DNA of 64,000 bases from Caulobacter flavus (GCF_003722335.1 NZ_CP026100.1:3818001-3882000), one strand, 5' to 3'; positions 17,724-26,337 are shown, numbered from the stretch's first letter. Made by a program: numbers and translations. Notes: a model not told the origin generated them from the letters alone.

Positions 17724-18554
17724 TTAGACTTTTCCTTCGGCGCGCTTTTTGAGTGACGCCAATTCATCTCGAAGGGTATCTTTTAGTCTTTCAAAAAGTA
17801 GCTCTTGCCACGATTTTGGCGGCGAAGGGCGGGGCGCGAGATCAAATGCAGTGGGCTCGAACAGAACATCGAAAGATAGTCGCTTTCGCTCCTCGGGATG
17901 GATGTTGTGAAGTAGCGCATGGAATTCAACCAGCTTCTTAAACTGATCTCGTCCTTCCCCATATAAACAGTTTACACCAATTAATGTTTGCTCTGCATTG
18001 GTGAGTTGAGATCGAAGCCAGCGCACGTTTGTGTAATTTTTAGGGTAATCGAAATTCCCATCCGCAAAAACAACAACGTGATAAGTGAAGCGAAAATAAT
18101 GCCCAAGCGCATTGCGCCATCTGTTGTAGATTGGGGTGTAAGATTGCTCCTCGGATCGTTTGGCGACGGCATCGGCGATGGACGATGCCATATGCTCGAT
18201 TGCCTGGTGGCCTGAAAGCAACTTCTTCCCCACGGAGATTTCGATTCCCGCGATCAGCTCGTTGCGCAACGTCAACAGCTGAACCAAGGTCGCTTGAGCG
18301 TCTCGCTCTTGCTCTGCGCGCTCGCGCTTTCGCGACTCCGAACGCTCGTTTTCCATTGTCGTGAAGGTGAAAACAGCAGCGGCCGTCGCCATCATGGCGC
18401 TGACGATCCCGAAAGAGTCTCCGAGGGTGCCAGTCTCGTTAAAATTCCAGGTCCCGGGCGGATTCCAGTGGCCACTCGCCACCAGCAAGATGAGCCCCGC
18501 CCACAAACAAAAAATTAGGATCAGAGCAGCGGCGATTACCCAGATGCGCTTCAC
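17724..18554 (-). CDS. Putative phage abortive infection protein (putAbiC-like)
   Basis: A 276-residue protein resembling the putAbiC family of putative phage abortive infection proteins. Two N-terminal membrane helices (RIWVIAAALILIFCLWAG and GIVSAMMATAAAVFTF) are separated by the family-like motif TGTLGDSFG. Then come a charged helix (ENERSESRKRERAEQER) and a cytoplasmic region with RNALGHYFRFTYHVV and LRSQLTNAEQTLIGVNCL. The start is GTG 18554, preceded by AGGAG at ideal spacing; the frame continues upstream to 18641 without better support. GC content is well below that of neighbours, suggesting recent transfer. The family call is by pattern recognition only. Confidence 0.7.
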   Translation of the reverse strand: MKRIWVIAAALILIFCLWAGLILLVASGHWNPPGTWNFNETGTLGDSFGIVSAMMATAAAVFTFTTMENERSESRKRERAEQERDAQATLVQLLTLRNELIAGIEISVGKKLLSGHQAIEHMASSIADAVAKRSEEQSYTPIYNRWRNALGHYFRFTYHVVVFADGNFDYPKNYTNVRWLRSQLTNAEQTLIGVNCLYGEGRDQFKKLVEFHALLHNIHPEERKRLSFDVLFEPTAFDLAPRPSPPKSWQELLFERLKDTLRDELASLKKRAEGKV

Positions 18555-18791
18555 GTAAGCTCCTATGTAGAAAGCGCGCGTCGGCCCATTTCGCCAATCC
18601 ACAGATCGTTCGCGTCTAAGCTTAAATGCCAATTCTGCCAAATCTCAGATTGTGAAGTCAAGGTAAAGGCTAGGTGGCGCCAAGCAGCGGCCGTCGAGAC
18701 ATTCTGAGAACCGGAAGATACCTCCGGTGACGGCCCGGATGCCGGCCTTACGCTCGCGTCCGCACACCACTCATGGCTCGCTTCAGCCGTC

Positions 18792-19748
18792 CTAAGGCTC
18801 ATGCCGCTCCAGCAGCAGGATCCGCAGATCCTCCTCCGGCCGCCAGTTCTTGCGGCGCACCTCGAACTGCGTCGGGCCGATCTTCTTCACCCCGTCGGCG
18901 CAGAAGCTGACCAGGTTCCTAGGCGCGCCCTTGTCGACCACCAGCCGGAAGTCGCCGATCGGCTCGCTCCAGTTTCCGCCGGTGACCAGCACGTAGTCGA
19001 TCCATTTCTCGACATAGGCGCCGCCGTCGCCGCCCGCGCGCTTCACCGCCGCGACCATGCCCGCGTCGACGCAGTACCTGGCCTGGGTTTCCGCGCCGTA
19101 CTCGGTCCCGATCGAGGTGGCCACCGTCGCGCCGACCGAGGGCGTATAGGCGTGCTCGACGATGATCGGCCTGCCGGCCGGGAAGGTCTGGCTCCAGTGA
19201 TAGGTGGTCTTCAGCACCCAGATGGGCCCCTGGTCCTCGTCGTAGAGGCCAAGCGCCCGGGCCTCCTTCAGCTTGGCGGGCGGCAGGGCCTCCAAGGCCT
19301 TGGTCGCCGCCTCCTGGTGAACCGCCAGCGGAATCCTGTTGGCGACCAGCCAGCCGGTGCGGTCCTGGCCGCCGCCGAAGGCCTTCTGCTCGATCTGCGC
19401 CTTGACCGGCTTGCCGTCGATCTTGGTCGTGAAGCCCAGGATATTGGCCGGATCGTCGATGGGGATCGACACGTCGCTCATAAAAAAGCCGTCGCCGCCG
19501 ATGTCTGGCATCGGAAAGGCTACCCGCAGCGTCACGTCCTTGCCGCTGGTGTTCTCGAACACGTAGCGGACGCGCACCGCCGTCGGCGAGATGTAGAGGT
19601 CTTCCGACCGCATCGCCACGGCGGCGGTCTTGGTCAGCACCAGCCCGCCGGCCGCCAGTTCGGCCGAACTGTCGTTGGCCATGGCGGAGCCCGCGCAGGC
19701 GAGGGCGGCGACCAATGCGGCGGAGCGGAGGAGGGAGCGAAGCGTCAT
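18792..19748 (-). CDS. DUF4424 domain-containing secreted protein
   Basis: A 318-residue exported protein of the DUF4424 family, function unknown. It begins with a signal peptide (TLRSLLRSAALVAALACAGS, cleavage after SAMA) followed by NDSSAELAAGGLVLTKTAAV and the family core MRSEDLYISPTAVRVRYVF and VAFPMPDIGGDGFFM. The ATG at 19748 is the start; the open frame further upstream reads antisense through the tRNA-Ser gene. It lies between the AbiC-like islet and tRNA-Ser, and all three are on the minus strand. Periplasmic or surface location is expected from the signal peptide. Confidence 0.83.
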   Translation of the reverse strand: MTLRSLLRSAALVAALACAGSAMANDSSAELAAGGLVLTKTAAVAMRSEDLYISPTAVRVRYVFENTSGKDVTLRVAFPMPDIGGDGFFMSDVSIPIDDPANILGFTTKIDGKPVKAQIEQKAFGGGQDRTGWLVANRIPLAVHQEAATKALEALPPAKLKEARALGLYDEDQGPIWVLKTTYHWSQTFPAGRPIIVEHAYTPSVGATVATSIGTEYGAETQARYCVDAGMVAAVKRAGGDGGAYVEKWIDYVLVTGGNWSEPIGDFRLVVDKGAPRNLVSFCADGVKKIGPTQFEVRRKNWRPEEDLRILLLERHEP

Positions 19749-19783
19749 GCCGTTTCGATAGCATGGCGACGACGACGAAGAAG

Positions 19784-19873
19784 TGGCGGACAGGGTGGGA
19801 TTCGAACCCACGGTAGGCTTCCACCTACGGCGGTTTTCAAGACCGCTGCCTTAAACCACTCGGCCACCTGTCC
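19784..19873 (-). tRNA. tRNA-Ser(TGA)
   Basis: A 90-base gene including an encoded CCA end (19784-19786). The acceptor stem GGACAGG pairs with CCTGTCC, the discriminator base is G, the anticodon loop CTTGAAA gives anticodon TGA (reads UCN codons), and a long variable arm typical of serine tRNAs is present. The T-arm reads GGGTTCGAATCCC. Confidence 0.97.
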
Positions 19874-20009
19874 GGAGCGGGCGGCTATATCAGCGCTCGT
19901 GCTTCGGCTCCAGAACGATCTGTCGCAGGCATCCTTAACCAAGCCTAAAAACATCTGAACGAAGCTGAAACCATGATGGGGGACGAACCATCCGGAGTTT
20001 TGGCGACGT

Positions 20010-20915
20010 ATGCGGCGCGAACAAAGATCTGAAATCCGAGCGCTGAAGGTCCTGGGCCTCGTGGCGCTGGGCGCCGCGGGCCTGGCGGCCTGCGCCACGC
20101 CGTCGCCGCGCCTGCCGATCGCCAAGGGAACGCCCAAGGCCACGCCCGACCGCGAGTATCACGGTCCGCCGCCGCCCGGTTACGGCCAGGGCCTGCGCGG
20201 CACCGAGAAGCCCTATCAGATCAAGGGGATCTGGTACTATCCGAAGGCCGATCCGAACTACGACGTGGTCGGAACCGGCTCGTGGTACGGCGAGCAGTTC
20301 CACAATCGCCGCACCGCTAACGGCGAGGTCTTCGACATGGACCTGCCGTCGGCCGCCCACAAGACGCTGCCACTGCCGTCGATCGTCGAGGTCACCAATC
20401 TCGAGAACGGCCGCAAGATGCGCCTGCGAGTCAACGACCGCGGGCCGTTCGTCGGCGATCGCCTGATCGATCTTTCCAAGGCCGCCGCCGACGAGCTGGG
20501 CTATCGCGGCAAGGGCCTGGCCAAGGTCCGCGTCCGCTATATCGGCCCCGCGCCGAAGACCGCCGCCGACCAGCCCCGGCGTTACGCCTCCATCCCCGCT
20601 TCGCCGCCGCCGGTCGCGCCCTATCGTCCGCCGGTCGCGCCGCCGCCGCGCGAGCCGGAGATCGTCACCGTCGCCGCCCCGCCGTCGGGCGCCTATCGCG
20701 TCCAGGCCGGCAGCTTCGCCAACCGCGACAACGCCGAGCGCGCCGCCGAACGCCTGTCGGGCGCCGGCCGCGTCACCGTCGAGCCGATGGAGCGTTCGGG
20801 CGGGACCCTCTATCGCGTGCTGGTCAGCGCCGGCGACGACGAGGGCCTGGCGTGGAGCGTCCGCGATCGCGTCGCTTCGCTGGGCTTTGGCGACGCGACG
20901 GTGCTGCGCCCCTAA
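20010..20915 (+). CDS. rlpA: Septal ring lytic transglycosylase RlpA family lipoprotein
   Basis: An outer-membrane lipoprotein that cleaves or remodels peptidoglycan at division sites. The signal peptide ends in the lipobox LAAC near residue 28. A proline-rich linker leads to the RlpA double-psi beta-barrel domain (GTGSWYGEQFHNRRTANGE, LRVNDRGPFVGDRLIDLS), with the conserved active-site Asp in NDRGPF. After a second proline-rich linker, the C-terminal SPOR domain (YRVQAGSFANRDNAERAAER) binds denuded septal glycan. It starts 34 bases upstream of the tmk-holB-tatD run and may be cotranscribed with it. A CtrA-like half-site lies upstream at 19935. Confidence 0.9.
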   Translation: MRREQRSEIRALKVLGLVALGAAGLAACATPSPRLPIAKGTPKATPDREYHGPPPPGYGQGLRGTEKPYQIKGIWYYPKADPNYDVVGTGSWYGEQFHNRRTANGEVFDMDLPSAAHKTLPLPSIVEVTNLENGRKMRLRVNDRGPFVGDRLIDLSKAAADELGYRGKGLAKVRVRYIGPAPKTAADQPRRYASIPASPPPVAPYRPPVAPPPREPEIVTVAAPPSGAYRVQAGSFANRDNAERAAERLSGAGRVTVEPMERSGGTLYRVLVSAGDDEGLAWSVRDRVASLGFGDATVLRP

Positions 20916-20957
20916 GCGGGTCTGGACAAGGCGGGCGTTCCGGCCGATTTGAGGCCG

Positions 20958-21587
20958 ATGGCCAGCGGAACGTTCATCAGCTTCGAAGGCGGCGAGGGCG
21001 CCGGCAAGTCCACCCAGGTGCGCCTGCTCGCGCAGCGCCTGGAGGAACTCGGCCGCGAGGTCGTGCTGACCCGCGAACCGGGCGGCAGCCCCGGCGGCGA
21101 GGCGATCCGCGAGTTGCTCGTGCACGGCGCGGCCGACCGCTGGTCGCCTGTCACCGAGACCCTCCTGATGTACGCCGCCCGCCGCGACCACGTGGAGCGG
21201 GTAATCCGGCCGGCCCTGGCGCGCGGGGCGGTGGTCGTCTGCGACCGCTTCGCCGATTCGACCCGCGCCTATCAGGGCGCCGGCGGCGACGCGCCCGCCT
21301 CGCTGATCGCCAGCCTGGAAGAGCACGTGCTGGGCGGCACGACCCCGGCCCTGACCCTGGTCTTCGACCTGCCCGCAAGCGTGGGCCTCGAGCGCGCCTC
21401 GGCGCGGGGCGGGGCGGCGCGCTTCGAGTCCAAGGGCCTGGATTTCCACGAGCGCCTGCGCGCCGGCTTCCTGGAGATCGCCCGCCGCGAGCCCGGGCGC
21501 TGCGCGATCATCGACGCCGCCGCCTCGATCGACGAGGTCTCGACGGCCGTCTGGGGCGCCGTTTCCGAACGGCTGGACCTGGCATGA
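20958..21587 (+). CDS. tmk: dTMP kinase
   Basis: Thymidylate kinase phosphorylates dTMP to dTDP for DNA synthesis. The P-loop FEGGEGAGKSTQ lies at residues 7-18, the substrate-binding DR motif is VVCDRFADSTRAYQG, and the lid region ASARGGAARFESKG follows. Length of 209 residues is typical. The ATG at 20958 gives the expected N-terminus MASGTFISFEGG. Its stop overlaps the holB start (ATGA), a very common arrangement linking dTTP supply and the clamp loader. Confidence 0.95.
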   Translation: MASGTFISFEGGEGAGKSTQVRLLAQRLEELGREVVLTREPGGSPGGEAIRELLVHGAADRWSPVTETLLMYAARRDHVERVIRPALARGAVVVCDRFADSTRAYQGAGGDAPASLIASLEEHVLGGTTPALTLVFDLPASVGLERASARGGAARFESKGLDFHERLRAGFLEIARREPGRCAIIDAAASIDEVSTAVWGAVSERLDLA

Positions 21588-22591
21588 GCGACGCCCCTCC
21601 GCATCCGCGCGACGTCTTCTCGCTGGACGGCCAGGAGAAGGCCGAGCTGTCATTCCTCGACGCCCTGGGCCGCGGGCGCCTGCACCACGCCTGGCTGCTG
21701 ACCGGCCCCGAGGGCGTGGGCAAGGCCACGCTGGCCTACCGCATGGCCCGCCGCCTGCTGGGGGCGCGCGAGGACCAGTCGTTCGGCGTGCTGGGCTCGG
21801 CCCCGTCCGACTTCGTCAGCCGCCAGGTCGCCGCCCGCTCGCATCCCGACCTGATGGTGCTGGAGCGGGCCACCGACGACGGCAAGGCCCGCAAGTCGAT
21901 CCCCGTCGACGAGGCGCGTCTGCTGCCCGGCTTCTTCGCCAACTCGCCGGCGACCTCGCCCTACCGGGTGGCGATCATTGATGCGGCCGACGATCTCAAC
22001 GTCAACGCCGCCAACGCCGTGCTCAAGACGCTGGAGGAGCCGCCGCCGCGCGGGGTGATCCTGCTGATCAGCCACTCGCCTGGCAAGCTGCTGCCGACCA
22101 TCCGCTCGCGCTGCCGCCGCCTGGCCGTGCCCGCGCCCGGCGTCGAGCGCGCCGCCGACATGGTCGAGCACCGCCTGGGTCTGGATCGCCGCCAGGCCGA
22201 GCGCCTGGGCCGCATGGCCCACGGCGCGCCGGGCAAGGCCCTGCAACTGGCCGCCGCCAAGGCGCTGGAGGCCGACGACACCGCCGGCGAGATCCTGCGT
22301 AAGCTGCCCGAGATCGACGAGGCCGCGCTGCTGGCCCTGGCCGACACCTTCAAGGGCGCCGAGGGCCAGGCCCGCTTCGAGCTGCTTTTCGAGCGCCTGG
22401 CCGACCAGATCCACGCCATGGCCGTGGGCATGGCCGGCGAGCGCACGCCGTCTGGCCTAGACCGCTGGGCCGGCGCCTGGGAGCGCCTGGTGCGCTGGCC
22501 GATCGAGGCCGAGGCGGTGAACCTCGACCGCGCCGACGTGTTCTGGACGGCGATTGCGGACTTGCGCGCCGCGGCCAAGGCCTCCATCTGA
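21584..22591 (+). CDS. holB: DNA polymerase III subunit delta'
   Basis: Clamp-loader subunit of the replicative polymerase (335 residues). The Walker A-like loop is TGPEGVGKATLAYRMA (about residues 41-56), the Walker B-like region VAIIDAADDLNVNAANAVLK, and the sensor-1 motif IRSRCRRL is present. I see no zinc-binding cysteine cluster such as that found in E. coli delta'. The start overlaps the tmk stop by ATGA and the stop is four bases before tatD, so the unit is tightly coupled. Confidence 0.92.
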   Translation: MSDAPPHPRDVFSLDGQEKAELSFLDALGRGRLHHAWLLTGPEGVGKATLAYRMARRLLGAREDQSFGVLGSAPSDFVSRQVAARSHPDLMVLERATDDGKARKSIPVDEARLLPGFFANSPATSPYRVAIIDAADDLNVNAANAVLKTLEEPPPRGVILLISHSPGKLLPTIRSRCRRLAVPAPGVERAADMVEHRLGLDRRQAERLGRMAHGAPGKALQLAAAKALEADDTAGEILRKLPEIDEAALLALADTFKGAEGQARFELLFERLADQIHAMAVGMAGERTPSGLDRWAGAWERLVRWPIEAEAVNLDRADVFWTAIADLRAAAKASI

Positions 22592-22595
22592 CCGC

Positions 22596-23375
22596 ATGCT
22601 CATCGACAGCCACGTAAACCTGCACGCGCCCCAGTTCGCCGAGGACCGCGACGCCGTCATCGCCCGCGCCCGCGAGGCCGGCATCGAAATGATGCTGACC
22701 ATCTGCGACAAGATTCCCAACTTTCCGGCCGTCCACGCCATCGCCATGGCCGAGGCCGACATCTGGTGCACGGTCGGCGCCCATCCGCACGAGGCCAAGG
22801 ATCACGTCGACCTGACGACCGCCCACCTGGTCGAGCTGGCCGGCAAGCCCAAGGTGGTCGGCATCGGCGAGACGGGCCTGGACTTCCACTACGACCTCTC
22901 GCCCCGCGACGTGCAGGCCGCCGTGTTCAGCCAGCATGTCGCCGCCGCCCGCGAGACAGGCCTGCCGCTGGTGGTTCACACCCGCGAGGCCGACGACGTC
23001 ATGGGCCAGATCCTGGAGGAGGAGCACGCCAGGGGCGCCTTCAAGATCCTGATGCACTGCTACACCAGCGGCGCGGAGCTGGCCCGCCGGGCCGCCGCGC
23101 TGGGCGCCTGGTTCTCGGTCTCGGGCATCGCCACCTTCAAGCAGGCCGAGGACGTGCGCGCGGTGATCCGCGACATGCCCGCCGACCGGATCATCGTCGA
23201 GACCGACTGCCCGTACCTGGCCCCCGTGCCGATGCGCGGCCGCCGCTGCGAGCCGGCCCATCTGCCGCACATCGTCGACAAGCTGGCCGAGATCCGCGGC
23301 TGGACCCGCGCCGACGCCGAAAAGCGCTCGGAAGACGCCTTCTTCGCCCTGTTCGACGCGATACCGCGTCCATGA
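22596..23375 (+). CDS. tatD: TatD family metal-dependent DNase/hydrolase
   Basis: A TIM-barrel metallohydrolase of 259 residues. The N-terminus LIDSHVNLHAPQFAEDRD resembles E. coli TatD (GVNLTSSQFAKDRD) rather than the DxHxH opening of YcfH-type proteins. Other motifs are GAHPHEA, GIGETGLDFHYDLSP, the metal ligands in LVVHTREADD and LMHCYTSG, and the terminal ETDCPYLAPVPMRGRRCEPA. TatD proteins have 3'-exonuclease activity and may act in DNA repair; D-aminoacyl hydrolysis has also been suggested. It is four bases after holB and its stop overlaps the next start (ATGA). Confidence 0.92.
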   Translation: MLIDSHVNLHAPQFAEDRDAVIARAREAGIEMMLTICDKIPNFPAVHAIAMAEADIWCTVGAHPHEAKDHVDLTTAHLVELAGKPKVVGIGETGLDFHYDLSPRDVQAAVFSQHVAAARETGLPLVVHTREADDVMGQILEEEHARGAFKILMHCYTSGAELARRAAALGAWFSVSGIATFKQAEDVRAVIRDMPADRIIVETDCPYLAPVPMRGRRCEPAHLPHIVDKLAEIRGWTRADAEKRSEDAFFALFDAIPRP

Positions 23376-24187
23376 CCGGCGGCCGGCTCGAGTTCACCAT
23401 CCTCGGCAGCGGCTCCTCGGGCGGGGTGCCGCGCGCCGACGGCAATTGGGGCGACTGCGATCCGGCCGAGCCGAAGAATCACCGCGCGCGCTGCTCGATG
23501 CTGGTGCGCCGGCTTTCGGGCGGCGATCCGCGCGGCGACACCACGATTCTCGTCGACACCTCGCCGGACCTGCGCCTGCAGACGGCGCGGGCCGGGGCGG
23601 GGCGCATCGACGCGGTGCTGTTCACCCACGACCACGCCGACCAGGCCCACGGTATCGACGACGTGCGGCCGTTCTTCCTCAATCACCGCTTCAAGATCCC
23701 GACCTACATGGATCCGGCCACCTATGACGGCCTGCTGGCGCGGTTCGGCTACGTCTTCGAGACCAAGGGCGGCTATCCGGCCATCTGCGAGGCGCGCCAC
23801 CTGCCGCCGCACGGCCAGGCCTGGAGCGTCGAAGGGCCCAGCGGCGAGATCCCGGTCGCCAGCTTCGACGTCGACCACGGCGAGATCCGCGCCGCCGGCT
23901 TCCGATTCGGCGGGGTCGCCTATGCGCCCGACGTGCTGCAGATCCCCGAGGAAAGCTGGCCGCTGCTGAAGGATCTCGACGTGCTGATCGTCGACGCCCT
24001 GCGCTGGACGCCCCATCCCACCCACGCCAATGTCGAGCGGGCGCTGGAGTGGATCGAACGCGCCAGGCCCAGGCGCGCGATCCTCACCAACCTTCACATC
24101 GACCTCGACTACAACGCCCTGTCCGCCAGGCTGCCGCGGGGCGTCGAGCCGGCCTATGACGGCATGCGCTTCGAGGTCGCCCTCTAG
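23372..24187 (+). CDS. MBL fold metallo-hydrolase (PhnP-like)
   Basis: A 271-residue metallo-beta-lactamase-fold hydrolase. It begins with ILGSGSSGGVPRADGNWGDC, typical of the PhnP-like group, and has the metal-binding motif FTHDHADQAHGIDD in place of the usual HxHxDH, and the later Asp in FGGVAYAPDV. The C-terminal region LTNLHIDLDYNAL supplies a further His. Members hydrolyse cyclic or linear phosphodiesters, but the substrate here is unknown. It is the last gene of the rlpA/tmk/holB/tatD run, with ATGA coupling to tatD. Confidence 0.88.
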   Translation: MTGGRLEFTILGSGSSGGVPRADGNWGDCDPAEPKNHRARCSMLVRRLSGGDPRGDTTILVDTSPDLRLQTARAGAGRIDAVLFTHDHADQAHGIDDVRPFFLNHRFKIPTYMDPATYDGLLARFGYVFETKGGYPAICEARHLPPHGQAWSVEGPSGEIPVASFDVDHGEIRAAGFRFGGVAYAPDVLQIPEESWPLLKDLDVLIVDALRWTPHPTHANVERALEWIERARPRRAILTNLHIDLDYNALSARLPRGVEPAYDGMRFEVAL

Positions 24188-24194
24188 CCCAGGC

Positions 24195-24680
24195 TCAGTG
24201 CAGCGTCGCGGCCTGCGCGGGCGGCGCGTGCTCCACGGGCTCGCCCATGCGAACGGGCAGGGGCGCGCCGTCCAGGGCCAGGGCGTGGTTGAGGGCGCGG
24301 GCCAGCACGGCCGTGACGTCGGGCCGGGCCACCATCGACGACAGCAGCCGCGAGCTCAGGCCCGGCGCGGCGGCGGCCAGGCCGCAGGCCGTCACCAGCC
24401 GCTGCTCGTCCAGGGCGTAGCCGACGCAATGGGGGCACTGGATCTGCAGCGGGCGCACCAGTTCGCCCTCGATCAGCATCATGGTCTGCAGGAACAGAGA
24501 GGCCGTGCGCGGCGAGGCGGCGCGGGCGAAAGCGGCCCTGATCGTGGCGTCGGCCGGCTGGCCCTGCAGGCGCAGCGCGGCCCAGGTGCGCAGGCCCCAC
24601 AGCAGGAGCCGCTCTCCGCGCGTCAGGCCTTCGGGGCCGGTGTCTTCGAAATCGAGATCAAGTCCGCAGGCGCAACTCAT
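24195..24680 (-). CDS. Hypothetical protein with paired Cys motifs
   Basis: A 161-residue protein of unknown function. The start at 24680 is backed by GGAG six bases upstream; the frame runs on to 24791 without better support. Four cysteines could form a metal site: CAC at residues 3-5 and QCPHC near residue 88. The rest is alanine- and leucine-rich, probably helical, with no signal peptide. It converges with the MBL hydrolase gene, with only seven bases between stops, and is divergent from the beta-barrel gene starting at 24897. Confidence 0.65.
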   Translation of the reverse strand: MSCACGLDLDFEDTGPEGLTRGERLLLWGLRTWAALRLQGQPADATIRAAFARAASPRTASLFLQTMMLIEGELVRPLQIQCPHCVGYALDEQRLVTACGLAAAAPGLSSRLLSSMVARPDVTAVLARALNHALALDGAPLPVRMGEPVEHAPPAQAATLH

Positions 24681-24782
24681 CAAGGGCTCCGGGCGGGAAA
24701 AGGCGTCCGGCGGAGGGGAACCCCGCCGGACGCAGTCGATGTGGGTGAGGGGAGGAAACCCGACATCGGATTTGAGAATTGA

Positions 24783-24850
24783 TCGCAACAAGGTCTAGGT
24801 CGCTCGTTGTTGCGAGTCAATCGCATAAAATCATATACATCCTATGCGAT
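24783..24850. promoter_or_regulatory. Two inverted repeats in an AT-richer divergent promoter region
   Basis: TCGCAACAA (24783-24791) is inverted as TTGTTGCGA (24807-24815). ATCGCATA (24820-24827) is inverted as TATGCGAT (24843-24850). They occupy the AT-richer gap upstream of the secreted barrel-like protein and could be operator sites. Confidence 0.4.
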
Positions 24851-24896
24851 AGTTTGTGCTTCTATCGCCGCTGTGCGGTCGTGTGTTGGGGGTGGC

Positions 24897-25691
24897 ATGG
24901 CTCGGCGATCTATGATGCGCGCCTCGATGGCGTTCGCGGTCCTTCTCGGCGCGGGCGGGCAGGCGCAGGCCGCGGCCTGGACGCGGCCCAAGGGCGACAC
25001 GGAGGTGATCGTCAGTCTTCACCGCCAGGACAGCACCCATGGCTTCGATCTGGGCGGCGAGGCGATCGACATCGTCGACTATCGCAAGACCGAGCTGCAG
25101 GCCTTCGCCGAATATGGCCTGTCCGATCGCCTTACCGTCCGGGCGCAGGGCTCGGTCCGACAACTGCGCACGCGCAACGCCCGCGACACCGAGCCGGGGC
25201 ACCTGGAGCTGGCGGCGCGCTACAGGATCAAGTCGGGCGACACCTGGGTGCTGTCCAGCGAGAGCGCGGTCCGGCTGCCGGGCGGCGACGGCGATCCTGG
25301 CGCGGCCCAGCGCGGCTCGCCCGACGCCGAGTACGACGCGCGCTTCCTGCTTGGAAAGAGCGGCAAGCTGGCCGGCCGGCCGGTCTTCCTCGACCTGCAG
25401 GCGGGGATTCGCCGCCGTGAAGGCGACGCGCCGGACGAGCGCCGCCTGGATGTCACCCTAGGCGGCCGGCCGACCCGGCGCCTGATGCTGCTGGCCCAGG
25501 CCTTCGACGTATCGTCGTCAGGCGCGGGGCAGGGCGCCTTCGAGGCCTATCGCTATCGCAACCTGCAGCTCACCGCCGTCTACGACCTGCCGGCCGGCTG
25601 GTCGGTGCAGGCCGGGGCGATGGGCACCGCCTCGGGCCGCAACGCCCTGCGCGAGCGGGGCGCGGTGCTGGCCGTGTGGCGGCGCTTCTGA
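24897..25691 (+). CDS. Putative outer-membrane beta-barrel protein
   Basis: A 264-residue exported protein with no named family. A signal peptide (RASMAFAVLLGAGGQAQA) is followed by alternating amphipathic strands with aromatic girdles (EVIVSLHRQD, LQAFAEYGLSDRLTVRAQGS, HLELAARYRIKSG, YRYRNLQLTAVYDLPAGWSV). It ends AVLAVWRRF, with a terminal aromatic residue typical of outer-membrane barrels assembled by BAM. I chose ATG 24897 because GGGGGTGG precedes it; ATGs at 24912 and 24915 are close alternatives. Function is unknown; sensing or solute passage cannot be distinguished. Confidence 0.72.
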   Translation: MARRSMMRASMAFAVLLGAGGQAQAAAWTRPKGDTEVIVSLHRQDSTHGFDLGGEAIDIVDYRKTELQAFAEYGLSDRLTVRAQGSVRQLRTRNARDTEPGHLELAARYRIKSGDTWVLSSESAVRLPGGDGDPGAAQRGSPDAEYDARFLLGKSGKLAGRPVFLDLQAGIRRREGDAPDERRLDVTLGGRPTRRLMLLAQAFDVSSSGAGQGAFEAYRYRNLQLTAVYDLPAGWSVQAGAMGTASGRNALRERGAVLAVWRRF

Positions 25692-25695
25692 CGCG

Positions 25696-26103
25696 TCAGG
25701 ACGGAATGCGGCGCGCCAGCTCTTCCAGCCGGCGCGCGGGCGCGTCCGAGATCGCCGACCACAGCAGGCGGGCCAGCTCCAGGCGGTAGACGGCGGCGTA
25801 GCCGGCCGTGAACGGCGAGGTCGCGCTGCCGGGCGGTTCGGCCGCCTTGGCGTTGGCGAGATCGCGGCGGGTCAGCACCAGGTCGCGCGGAATGGGAACG
25901 TCGCCGGCTCCGGTAGCCACCCAGCGGTCGGCTTCCACCGCGGCCAGGGCGGCGGCCTGGACCAGGGCCCGCGCGCCGCGCACGTCGCCGATGGCCCCGG
26001 TCATGACCGGGGTTCCGACCGTGGGGTCACGGGTCACCTTGAAGTCTAGACTGGCCACACCGCGCTGGAGCGTGACGGACCACTGGTCGTCGGGTTCGTT
26101 CAT
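25696..26103 (-). CDS. Hypothetical protein
   Basis: A 135-residue soluble protein without recognised domains. The N-terminus alternates as if in beta strands (QWSVTLQRGVASLDFKVTRD), while the C-terminal half is helical (AGYAAVYRLELARLLWSAIS). No signal peptide or membrane segment is seen. It converges with the barrel-like gene, four bases between stops. Codon use is like that of the neighbours. Confidence 0.65.
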   Translation of the reverse strand: MNEPDDQWSVTLQRGVASLDFKVTRDPTVGTPVMTGAIGDVRGARALVQAAALAAVEADRWVATGAGDVPIPRDLVLTRRDLANAKAAEPPGSATSPFTAGYAAVYRLELARLLWSAISDAPARRLEELARRIPS

Positions 26104-26307
26104 CGTGAACGCTTTAGCGACCGAGTCGCGTCGCGGGAAGGGAGCGGCGTATCGCCGTTACACATTGCCGCGAGCGTCGGCCGCGATGGGGCGGGCTGAC
26201 TGCGACCTTTTGGCAGGCGCGCTCGAAATTAGGATCCCGTTAACCATGATTGGCGAGCCTGTGGACGTCTTCTTTTGAAGGCGCCCCACCATCACTCAAC
26301 TTTTCAC

Positions 26308-26337
26308 AGCCCGGCTTTCTGGCCGGGCTGTTTTTTT
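26308..26337 (+). terminator. Strong intrinsic terminator
   Basis: AGCCCGGC (26308-26315) pairs with GCCGGGCT (26322-26329) and seven T residues follow at 26331-26337. It ends no annotated plus-strand gene, since the gene to its left lies on the minus strand. Confidence 0.85.

Noticed and set aside
17006..18791. Attachment-site direct repeats flanking the AbiC-like islet
   Set aside because: Only short matches such as AGACATT and CGTCGAG are shared by the two edges, no better than chance; no integrase is present.
19749..19811. N-terminal extension of the DUF4424 protein (MGSNPTLSATSS...)
   Set aside because: It is a translation of the tRNA-Ser flank; a normal signal peptide begins at 19748.
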